Assembly: GCA_035555975.1 (NCBI GenBank)
Contig: DATMFV010000051.1
Span: 110,497-174,496 of the forward strand
Reading direction: 5' to 3'
DNA length: 64,000 bases
DNA from: DATMFV01 sp035555975
GTDB taxonomy: Bacteria > Verrucomicrobiota > Verrucomicrobiia > Chthoniobacterales > Chthoniobacteraceae
The notes under the pieces are model-generated. The model saw only the letters and a list, made by a program, of their open reading frames with translations. It was not told the DNA's origin and did not search any database. A program made the translations under genes and the position numbers. Shown piece after piece: positions 18,101 through 24,616 of this stretch (within the stretch, counting starts at the first letter, position 1; the number at the start of each line of letters is the position of its first letter).

Positions 18101-18945
18101 GGTTTACCAGTCCCAAAGAGGTGGACGGCATCAGCGCGGTTCTGATCTCCGGGTTGACCGGCGCGCCGGAGGTGATCGTGGGCCGCCCCAGTACCGTTGA
18201 GTTCTGGTCGTGGGATGGAAAGCTCAACCGGAGGCTTCCCGCACGGTGGGGGGATTGCAGCTCACTTGCCGAGGTGACGCTGGACGGGAAACCCGCTCTG
18301 GCCGTCGGAAGTTTTTACACCTCCATGGATGAACTGACCGTGATTGACCACGACCGGAACCTGCGCAAGGGACCGGGTGGAAAGGCCTTTTTGCGGCCGT
18401 TGCCCGAGGGCGTCACCGACATGGCCAAAGGATTGGCGCGAGGGGTGACCGGCATCCGGGTGGTCCGCGATTCCCAGGGGGAAAAGCAGGTGATCCTTGC
18501 CCGGTCGGGGCACTGGAACGATGTCCGCGCCTTCGATACCGATGGTCGCCGCTGTCTGTGGATGGTGCCTTTCGGTCCGGCCGCCCCCCGGCATCTCCAG
18601 CAATTGTATGGAAAGTTCATCCGTGCCTTTGAAGTGATGGAAGCGCCCGATGAGCGCAGCCCCGGCGTCGTCGTCGCCCTCGCCAACCGGTGGGTGATCC
18701 GGCTGGATCTCAAGGGCCGCGTGGTCTGGTCACGGCAGTTGCCGGAAGTGCCTGTGTCGGCGCTCACAACGAAGGGCCGCGTTGTGGTGATGACCGGTCA
18801 TGATCGCCTGGTTTCACTGGATGGCGGTAGCGGCAAGTCCCATGCACAGCACCGCTTCGAGCAGGCGATCACCGCTCTGGCGGCACATCGCGGCACGGTT
18901 CTGGTCGGCACCGGCGACGGTCAGATCTTTCAAATCAAACCATGA
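15181..18945 (+). CDS. Large secreted multidomain protein with toroid-like core and C-terminal beta-propeller
   Basis: This exported protein has 1254 residues. A short signal peptide (MKYQLLLFHGLFFFVFMNWL, cut near SA) is followed at about 35-180 by an alpha/beta domain resembling the N-terminal domain of alpha-glucuronidase-like enzymes (GAYSQPVRLLQQAIRKNSG, NVIALGNM, VILLGGSDAAGV). Residues 200-490 are mainly helical with conserved aromatic motifs such as HYHAHLTPLIWDLIEES and GTYSALVIYTGARYF, as in alpha/alpha-toroid lyases. A beta-sandwich stretch follows to about 820. Residues 860-1254 form a PQQ-type propeller (LVCFDAAGKVRWRTPLPGEL, LKGRVVWSRQLP). No single known family covers it. A glycan-cleaving role is likely from context, but catalytic residues are not certain. 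Confidence 0.6.
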   Translation: MKYQLLLFHGLFFFVFMNWLSADPPLTVDSKPASHLETVLVQKGRASAVIVVPPGAYSQPVRLLQQAIRKNSGVELPVVEAGSVSPEELLETRNVIALGNMASSAFIFELYRQWYTFLDLKYPGKNGWVVRSLHDPFGTRKNVILLGGSDAAGVQAAVQRFAEQLTPSTTVAVGRLMQIRLGDGYELPGPEELPYSWRDSFRINEEGKPVGQQRSSIFGWNPINVQGLLYHMTGEPAYLKKFLELACPDPDHIPRELRRMKLERGSWGEYGIERPLRLIHHYHAHLTPLIWDLIEESPGISDEQRKRITEDIRAHLEYTAEMDRLGEISRHGTYSALVIYTGARYFIKRDADTTLWKQRMEEVARLFKHWEEDPILGEGDTVEWINTAIWPVFEYYTLAGPKPFVESGMAHSLMEILLTLWSGKPWEESNNLQPIGLMHRAAWMLGEGRYAWLAKQARYDTEVFRIGQSWWPPETMALTPPQEAVNRVMIAPLSAYSARQAGVGIPPEQTYEFLSYRRGLGPKDDFILVDGFNGIGRNPQHVAAITRLRQGGTDLLEGYGSQVETLCDGLASLSVAKAARLDQAHAIGSSLYLENTVEEPTLSTLRRRILNMPDGWTLVYDHIRAERPGTFEITCQWETVQPMLFDHERSRRASSDTATLLCSRPLLLAHAPGPLHQSGALPPPLETMNPQRLLRQSLSVPLKKGETTSVMNVVAAGSGWKQLLPVSENAAWLVGPREERYFTGFGPVHGHGAVIDADAYAIGPNGYVAFGVRELKLGGRNLLKAEHPVHLHWDAGSGVLTLEATQPTRIEGILPADASGRLLPVGKQTMTPPPQADMVAMLEKSFPASAASGEAPPAAGEPLPDALLEARPWAAVAGTVSRIMPLSESGWLVATRQPDELVCFDAAGKVRWRTPLPGELTAMHVHTDGPETAIAVGTQNNQVMLISGKGEPLWQATSEVASEYKTGSRMDAPWFTSPKEVDGISAVLISGLTGAPEVIVGRPSTVEFWSWDGKLNRRLPARWGDCSSLAEVTLDGKPALAVGSFYTSMDELTVIDHDRNLRKGPGGKAFLRPLPEGVTDMAKGLARGVTGIRVVRDSQGEKQVILARSGHWNDVRAFDTDGRRCLWMVPFGPAAPRHLQQLYGKFIRAFEVMEAPDERSPGVVVALANRWVIRLDLKGRVVWSRQLPEVPVSALTTKGRVVVMTGHDRLVSLDGGSGKSHAQHRFEQAITALAAHRGTVLVGTGDGQIFQIKP

Positions 18946-19874
18946 AGGCTTTTCTTCTTTTTCCGATGATGATGCTTCCTTTGACCCTCAACGCCGCTTC
19001 TCCGGAATGGAAACTGGTGTATGAAAGCGATTTCACCCGCGCCGACGTTCCTGCCGACTGGCGACCGGAGGGGCCGGTCAAGATCCGGTGCAACGGGAAG
19101 GGCGAACTGGAGGTCAAAAACGGCTCGGTGGAGCGGGACGGCTTTCAGTCGCAGGGCTCGTGCGTCTGGCTGGCACGTCCGTTCGAGGGGGAGGTCAGGA
19201 TCACCTTCAACTCCCGGGCCGATCCCGGCAGCCGTGTGATCCTCTTTTTTGACGCGCAACCGACGGATCCCGCGACCGGGCTTTTCGACTGGGAACGCCC
19301 GTTGTCGTTGTATGGTGACTATGCTTATGAAACGCGGCTCAGGCTCTTTTCCATCGGCCTGCTCCGCTCCGACCAGGCCAGTCTTAATCTGCGGCGGCTG
19401 GGGGGGGAGATGCCGGAAACATGGCCGCGCTACATGCCTTATCATCCGACGCTCTTTCCCGGGCGTTACCTGACCCCGGCCGAAATGGAGGTTGCGATGA
19501 AAGCCGCCGGTCTTCAGGTGCTGCCGACAGATTACCGGGAAAGGAGGGCTGTCACGCTGGCCGGGGAGTTTGAGCGGCTGTTGCGCCCGCATTTGACCGG
19601 GTGGGAGGCCATCAACCGCTCTTTTCAGGAGACCTCCATTGTGGCGAGGGCCATCAACGAAGAGCCGGTTTTCAGGGAAGTGGAGCGGACCTACCGGATC
19701 ACCGTGGAATCGCTGCGGGAGCGGGTCAGGATCTTTGTGGACGGAGTCTGCATCATTGACTTCAAGCGGCAGGGCGAAGGTGAAAGGCCGGGAGGCTACC
19801 TCGGCTTTCGCAATTTTGCCCCCACCAAAGCCTACTATAGCGAGCTTCGCATCTATCAGCCCAGGGGGGATTGA
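18942..19874 (+). CDS. Secreted concanavalin-like protein (DUF1961-like)
   Basis: This exported protein of 310 residues has a signal peptide (MKAFLLFPMMMLPLTLNAAS) and a jelly-roll pattern: EWKLVYESDFTRADVPADW, FEGEVRITFNSRADPGSRVI, LFFDAQ, and YRITVESLRERVRIFVDGV near the end. The last part (GGYLGFRNFAPTKAYYSEL) is typical of laminin-G/concanavalin-like sandwiches, and the opening resembles DUF1961 proteins. It is the last gene of the operon that starts at 13329; its ATG overlaps the stop of the large secreted protein by four bases. It probably binds or trims carbohydrate. Its 3' end overlaps the convergent regulator gene by 19 bases. Confidence 0.65.
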   Translation: MKAFLLFPMMMLPLTLNAASPEWKLVYESDFTRADVPADWRPEGPVKIRCNGKGELEVKNGSVERDGFQSQGSCVWLARPFEGEVRITFNSRADPGSRVILFFDAQPTDPATGLFDWERPLSLYGDYAYETRLRLFSIGLLRSDQASLNLRRLGGEMPETWPRYMPYHPTLFPGRYLTPAEMEVAMKAAGLQVLPTDYRERRAVTLAGEFERLLRPHLTGWEAINRSFQETSIVARAINEEPVFREVERTYRITVESLRERVRIFVDGVCIIDFKRQGEGERPGGYLGFRNFAPTKAYYSELRIYQPRGD

Positions 19875-21073
19875 GCAGAAGCCGCCGGGCGCACCAAGGT
19901 GCCCCGCCGCTGGTAGGAAATCCTCACAAACGCACGTCTGCGGATCGCCCGGCCTTGCAGGAAGGCATGGAGGTTGGCAAAGGCGCGTCGGCCCACTTCC
20001 TCGAAATCAAGAAAAAGCGTGTCGACCGCTTCCGTCCCGTTGTCGTCCACCAGGCAAGTCCCCGCACACATCAGTAAAGAGAGCGTTTTGGGGATGTGGA
20101 TGTCGAGTTGCTCAAGATGTGGCAGAAGGGTCTGAATCATGGCGCGGTCTGTCGCGAAAATGGCCGTGGGGCGACGCTCGGGCTGTACCAGCCGCCGCCG
20201 CAGTGAAGCCGGAAGCGGTGCCTTGAAGGGGAGTTCATCGGTCAACAGTTCAACCGGCTGGTCCGCTTCGGCCATGGCGTACCGGATCCCCTGGAGTCTG
20301 GCTTCGACGTGGTGAAACCGCCCTTGGGGGAGAGGAAACCAGATGCGCCGGTGGCCGTGCTTGAGCAGCATCTTCATGCCCCGGTAGCCGATCCCCACCT
20401 GGTTGAAATCAATGGAGAGAAGCCGGCCTGCTTCACAATCGCCAAAGGCGGCGATGACGGGTATATTGGCCGCAAGCTGCGCCTTGGCCAGGGAAGAGGT
20501 CGGGTAGTAATGAGTGCGGCGAAAGACCGCCACCGCTGCGGGTTTTGCCTTCTGAAGCGCATTGCCGATGAGGGAATGGCTCTGCGCCGTGCCGTTGTCC
20601 GTATAGAAATGGACGGCGATCTTCTGCTCCGCCGCCGCCTGAAAGAACCCTTTCACGCAACTGAGGCCCGAGCCGGGCGGTAGCAGCGGCATATCGTTGA
20701 CCATCTTCAGAAGGGTCCCCGGGTGTTCCAGGATCACGGCAAAGGCTCTTTCCTTCGCCGCCCGGTTCAGCATGGAAAGACTTCTCTGGGACCACCCCTG
20801 CCGTGGCGGAAGCCAGACGCTGGGGTGGCGATGAAGGTCAAGCAACGCCCGTTCCTGAGCGTCGGTGTCGAGCAGATAACCCGAGCGGTCCACCGGCTGG
20901 AGCAGGCCCATCTCCTTGAGGGCCTTGAGGCTCCGTGTCGCCGTGACATTGGCGACGGCCCACCTTTTGCAGATCTCCCGGTTGGAGAGGAAGCGTCGCC
21001 GTTCCCTCCAGGCGCCGCTGGCTATCTCCAGGAGCAGGGAATAAGTCAGCTTTTGATGAAGGAAGGGCTTCAT
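19856..21073 (-). CDS. GntR-type winged-helix regulator with LacI-type sensing domain
   Basis: This transcription factor of about 405 residues starts at the ATG at 21073 (MKPFLHQKLTYSLLLEIASG). A longer frame to 21187 exists but runs through the palindrome and lacks support. The N-terminal winged helix contains FLSNREICKRWAVANVTATR and a wing near PVDRSGYLLD. The rest is a LacI-like periplasmic-binding fold (FAVILEHPGTLL, IPVIAAFGDCEAGRLLSIDF, PTAIFATDRAMI, LSLLMCAGTC). It matches the regulator at 3793-4980 in architecture and start motif, so the two are paralogs or a regulator pair for related sugars. A TTTGAC-N6-GTCAAA palindrome lies about 100 bp upstream. It is divergent from the oxidoreductase operon at 21272, its likely target. 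Confidence 0.85.
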   Translation of the reverse strand: MKPFLHQKLTYSLLLEIASGAWRERRRFLSNREICKRWAVANVTATRSLKALKEMGLLQPVDRSGYLLDTDAQERALLDLHRHPSVWLPPRQGWSQRSLSMLNRAAKERAFAVILEHPGTLLKMVNDMPLLPPGSGLSCVKGFFQAAAEQKIAVHFYTDNGTAQSHSLIGNALQKAKPAAVAVFRRTHYYPTSSLAKAQLAANIPVIAAFGDCEAGRLLSIDFNQVGIGYRGMKMLLKHGHRRIWFPLPQGRFHHVEARLQGIRYAMAEADQPVELLTDELPFKAPLPASLRRRLVQPERRPTAIFATDRAMIQTLLPHLEQLDIHIPKTLSLLMCAGTCLVDDNGTEAVDTLFLDFEEVGRRAFANLHAFLQGRAIRRRAFVRISYQRRGTLVRPAASAQSPLG

Positions 21074-21170
21074 CCTATGAATATAGAAAGCGACCTCGAA
21101 AAGAGAAAGGGGAGAGTTTGTCCCGCCGCTGGAGGAGACCGCCGGCAACGGGATGCCGTTGGGAAAGATA

Positions 21171-21188
21171 TTTGACCCGGAAGTCAAA
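21171..21188. promoter_or_regulatory. Operator-like palindrome TTTGAC-N6-GTCAAA
   Basis: A perfect 6-bp inverted repeat with a 6-bp spacer lies in the gap between the divergent regulator (start 21073) and the oxidoreductase operon (start 21272). It has the same geometry as the palindrome at 4989-5006 but a different sequence, as expected for two paralogous regulators with distinct specificity. Confidence 0.45.
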
Positions 21189-21271
21189 AAAACGAAATAA
21201 AATGTCAGTTCTCCGAAAGATACGGGAAAAGAGAGCGGGGTAGAATCATCGCCGACCCCTTTTCATCCATT

Positions 21272-22429
21272 ATGAAACGTTCCCTCAAAGTCGCGATGAT
21301 CGGCTACAACTTCATGGGCAAGGCCCATTCGAATGCGTGGCGACAGGCCCCCCGTTTTTTTGACCTTCCCGTCGATCTTGAACTCCACACCATCTGCGGT
21401 CGCAACCGGGCGGCGCTCGACGAAGCGGCGCAGCGTTACGGCTGGCAAAAGGTCGTCACCGACTGGCGCGAAGCAGTCGCCGATCCGGAGATCGACATTG
21501 TCGACATCTGCACGCCGACCGAAAGCCATCACCCGATCGCGCTCGCGGCGGCGCAGGCGGGCAAGGCGATCCTTTGCGAAAAGCCGCTCGGGATGAGCAT
21601 CCCGCAATGTGAAGAGATGGTCGCGGCGGTCCGGAAGGCGGGCGTGGTCAACATGGTCTGCCACAACTACCGGCGCATCCCGGCGATCGCGCTGGCGAAA
21701 TCGATGATCGAAACCGGCGTGCTCGGCGACCGGATCTACCATTACCGCGCGCGGTATGCGCAGGACTGGATCGCCGATCCCGCATTTCCGCTCGTCTGGC
21801 GGTTGCAGTCGGAGATCGCGGGGCTCGGGGCGCTCGGCTGCATCGGCTCGCATATCATCGACCTCGGGCGCTATCTGGTCGGGGAACTGCGGGAGGTCAG
21901 CGGATTGATGGAGACCTTCATCACGGAACGCCCCCTTCTGGAGGAGACTCTCGCCGGGCTTGGCGCCAAGGCGGGGAGCGCGAAGGGGAAAGTGACCGTC
22001 GAGGATGCCGCAAGCTGGATCGGGCGGTTTGAGAACGGGGCCATCGGCAGTTTTGAGGCGACCCGCTTTGCCTATGGCCGCAAGAACCAGATCACGCTGG
22101 AGATCAACGGCAGCAAAGGTTCGCTCGCCTTTGATTTTGAGGAGATGAACCGCCTCAAATACTACAATGCCGAAGACCCCGAAGGGGCGCGCGGGTTCCG
22201 CGACATCCTGGTGACCGAAGCGAGCCACCCCTACCTCCAGGCGTGGTGGCCGCCGGGGCACCTGATCGGCTACGAACATACCTTCACCAACGCGTTTGCC
22301 GATTTTGTCAAAGCCGTGGTCGAAGGAAAGAGCGTCCAGCCGACGTTTGAAGACGGGCTCGCCAACGAGAAGGTGTTGAGCGCGATCTGCGAAAGCGCGA
22401 AAACACGGGCCTGGAGCTGTATTTCCTGA
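21272..22429 (+). CDS. Gfo/Idh/MocA family oxidoreductase
   Basis: This is a cytosolic NAD(P)-dependent sugar oxidoreductase of 385 residues. The Rossmann motif is VAMIGYNFMGKAHSNAW, the middle contains DIVDICTPTESHHPIALAAA, and the signature lysine is in AILCEKPLGMS. The substrate domain includes VCHNYRRIPAIALAKSMI and GCIGSHIIDLGRYLVG, whose HIIDLG motif carries the presumed catalytic His and Asp. The length fits the family. It is the first gene of a three-gene operon with a ceramidase-like protein and an acyltransferase, and is divergent from a sugar-responsive regulator, so expression is probably substrate-induced. Confidence 0.9.
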   Translation: MKRSLKVAMIGYNFMGKAHSNAWRQAPRFFDLPVDLELHTICGRNRAALDEAAQRYGWQKVVTDWREAVADPEIDIVDICTPTESHHPIALAAAQAGKAILCEKPLGMSIPQCEEMVAAVRKAGVVNMVCHNYRRIPAIALAKSMIETGVLGDRIYHYRARYAQDWIADPAFPLVWRLQSEIAGLGALGCIGSHIIDLGRYLVGELREVSGLMETFITERPLLEETLAGLGAKAGSAKGKVTVEDAASWIGRFENGAIGSFEATRFAYGRKNQITLEINGSKGSLAFDFEEMNRLKYYNAEDPEGARGFRDILVTEASHPYLQAWWPPGHLIGYEHTFTNAFADFVKAVVEGKSVQPTFEDGLANEKVLSAICESAKTRAWSCIS

Positions 22430-22440
22430 AAAAAAAAGAG

Positions 22441-23949
22441 ATGACCCAAGAATCCTTGCCCGCATCCGCTCTGCCCGAAACGCTGCCGCCGCTCGCCATC
22501 GGCTGGGCGGAAGTCGATATCACCCCCGCCAGCCAGCCGGTGGCGATCGCCGGTCAATTTCCCGCGCGGCTTTCCGAAGGGGTGCTCGATCCGCTCAAGG
22601 CGACGGCGTGCGCTTTGGAGCAGGGCGGGGAACAGGTCGTCTTTGTGGCATGCGACCTGGTCAGCATCTCCGATGAATTGCGGACGATGACGCGCGAGCG
22701 CCTGGCGCAGGGCAGCGCGGGACCGGACCCGCTCAAGGTCGTTTTCAACGCGACCCATACCCACACCGGGCCGGAGTGTCGTCTCCCCGGAGCGAGCGCG
22801 GGGCACACCTCCGCCGGGGGAAGCGGTGTCGACATCGGAGAGCGGTCGGTGAAGGAGTACCTGGAGTTTGCCTCCGGCCAGCTCGCCGCCTGCGTGGAAA
22901 AGGCGTGGGCCGGGCGTGCCCCGGGAGGGGCGGCCTTCGGGCTCGACGATGCGGTGGTCGGGCGCAACCGCCGCTGGGTCGATGCCGATGGCGTTTCGAC
23001 CATGTACCGCCTGAACGCACCGGCTTCCGAGCGGTTCCGGCACATCGAAGGGTACGAAGACCACTCGCTCAACCTGCTGGCGACCTACGACGAAGGCGGC
23101 AGGCTGCGGGGGTTGATCGTCAACCTTCCCTCGCCCTCGCAGGAACAGGGGAGTCTTTTTTCCCTGAGCGCCGATTTCTGGTATGAAGCCCGGGCCGAAC
23201 TGCGCCGCCGTTTCGGGGAGGGGCTTTTCATCCTGCCGCAGGTCAGCGCTGCGGGGGAACTGACTTCTCATGCCTTGTACGAGAAAGCCGCGCGGCAGCG
23301 GATGCTCCGCTTGCGCGGGGTGAGCGAGCGTCAGGAGATCGCGAACCGGATCGCCGACGGGGTCGGGAGGATTCTGCCGCATCTGGAAGCGGTGATCGAA
23401 CGAAACCCGCTGCTCCGGCACCGGGTCGACTCGATCGCCCTGCCGCTCAACCGGTTGAGCGAGGCTGATGTCGCCGACGCCAGACAGGCCGCGGAAGAGC
23501 TTCGGCTGACGTTCGAGGAGGAGGTCGCGAAACTGGAGGCCAACCCTGAACTCAAAAAGGAACCACGCTGGTATGTTCCGGCAACGGCGGCCTACCGGCG
23601 CATGAGCTGGTATCTCGGTGTCGCGGCGCGTGCTGAACTCCAGAAAACCGCGCCATTCAAGAAAGAGGAGGTCCATTTCCTTCGCCTCGGCGACATCGCC
23701 TTTGCCTCCAATCCGTTTGAATATTACCTCGACTACGGCGTGCAGATCAAAGTCCGCAGCCCGGCGCTCCAGACGTTCCTGATTCAGCTTGCCGGACAAG
23801 GGACCTACCTGCCGAGTCCCCGTTCCGTGGCGGGCGGAGGGTATGGATCGGTGCCAGCCAGCAATCCGCACGGGCCGGAGGCGGGCCAGATCCTCGCCGA
23901 CGCTACGGTGAACGCCCTTCGCGAACTCTGGGGGTGCGCCGGATCGTAA
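22441..23949 (+). CDS. Neutral/alkaline non-lysosomal ceramidase-like protein
   Basis: This protein of 502 residues resembles the N-terminal domain of neutral ceramidases. The opening IGWAEVDITPASQPVAIAGQ and the metal-site motif FNATHTHTGPE around residue 103 are characteristic of this family, which is common in Verrucomicrobia and Planctomycetes sugar loci. No signal peptide is visible, unlike true secreted ceramidases, so a cytosolic amidase or hydrolase of sugar derivatives is plausible. It starts 11 bases after the oxidoreductase stop, is followed after eight bases by a hexapeptide acyltransferase, and so is clearly in the same operon. Real substrate unknown. Confidence 0.75.
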   Translation: MTQESLPASALPETLPPLAIGWAEVDITPASQPVAIAGQFPARLSEGVLDPLKATACALEQGGEQVVFVACDLVSISDELRTMTRERLAQGSAGPDPLKVVFNATHTHTGPECRLPGASAGHTSAGGSGVDIGERSVKEYLEFASGQLAACVEKAWAGRAPGGAAFGLDDAVVGRNRRWVDADGVSTMYRLNAPASERFRHIEGYEDHSLNLLATYDEGGRLRGLIVNLPSPSQEQGSLFSLSADFWYEARAELRRRFGEGLFILPQVSAAGELTSHALYEKAARQRMLRLRGVSERQEIANRIADGVGRILPHLEAVIERNPLLRHRVDSIALPLNRLSEADVADARQAAEELRLTFEEEVAKLEANPELKKEPRWYVPATAAYRRMSWYLGVAARAELQKTAPFKKEEVHFLRLGDIAFASNPFEYYLDYGVQIKVRSPALQTFLIQLAGQGTYLPSPRSVAGGGYGSVPASNPHGPEAGQILADATVNALRELWGCAGS

Positions 23950-23957
23950 AAACCGCC

Positions 23958-24584
23958 ATGGAAGTCTCTCCCTATTGCCGCCGGTTCCGTTTCTGCGGAA
24001 AGAATGTCCGGATCGCGCCCGATGTCTTCATCGAACACCCGGAATGCTTTGAAGTCGGCGACGACGTGACGATCCACCGCGGGGTCGAGATTATCGGCGC
24101 GCCGAAGGTGGCCCGGATCGGGTCAAATGTGACGTTTCACCCCCGCTGTTATTTCAACGGCTCGCCGGGGCGGCTGATCATCGGCGATCACGTCGAGTTT
24201 TACACCGGCGTCTACGCGGGGTTGGGGAACTGGGAGAGCAGTTTCATCGAGATCGGTCACCACAGCCATTTTGCGCCGTACGGGATTCTTTATGGCTGGG
24301 GCGGGTTGAAGATCGGGCCGTATTGCAACATCGCGGCGCACGTGGTGCTGGCGACCGTGGGGCATCACGATGAGATCACCGACCGGCCGATGTCGCTCAC
24401 CGGCGAAAAGGCGGGGCCGATCACGCTGGAGGAGGATATCTGGATCGCCGCCAATGCGACGATCTGCGCGAATACCGTCATCGCTAAAGGATGCGTGATC
24501 GCGGCCAACGCCGTCGTCACCCGCGACACCGAGCCGATGGGGATCTATGCCGGGATTCCGGCCAAACGGTTGCGGGACCGGTAA
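23958..24584 (+). CDS. Hexapeptide-repeat acyltransferase (LbH superfamily)
   Basis: This protein of 208 residues starts at the ATG at 23958 (MEVSPYCRRF); a GTG at 23934 overlaps the previous gene and is less likely. It has a left-handed beta-helix built from hexapeptide units such as VRIAPDVFIEHPECFEVGDD, ARIGSNVTF, LKIGPYCNIAAHVVLATVG and ITLEEDIWIAANATICANTV. The His residues near VGHHDEIT are consistent with the catalytic base of maltose/galactoside-type O-acetyltransferases. It probably acetylates a sugar. It ends the operon that began at 21272 and is convergent with the RND pump operon, with a 32-bp gap. Confidence 0.85.
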   Translation: MEVSPYCRRFRFCGKNVRIAPDVFIEHPECFEVGDDVTIHRGVEIIGAPKVARIGSNVTFHPRCYFNGSPGRLIIGDHVEFYTGVYAGLGNWESSFIEIGHHSHFAPYGILYGWGGLKIGPYCNIAAHVVLATVGHHDEITDRPMSLTGEKAGPITLEEDIWIAANATICANTVIAKGCVIAANAVVTRDTEPMGIYAGIPAKRLRDR

Positions 24585-24616
24585 ACTCACCGGCAACGCT
24601 TGCGTGTTGGCCGCTC

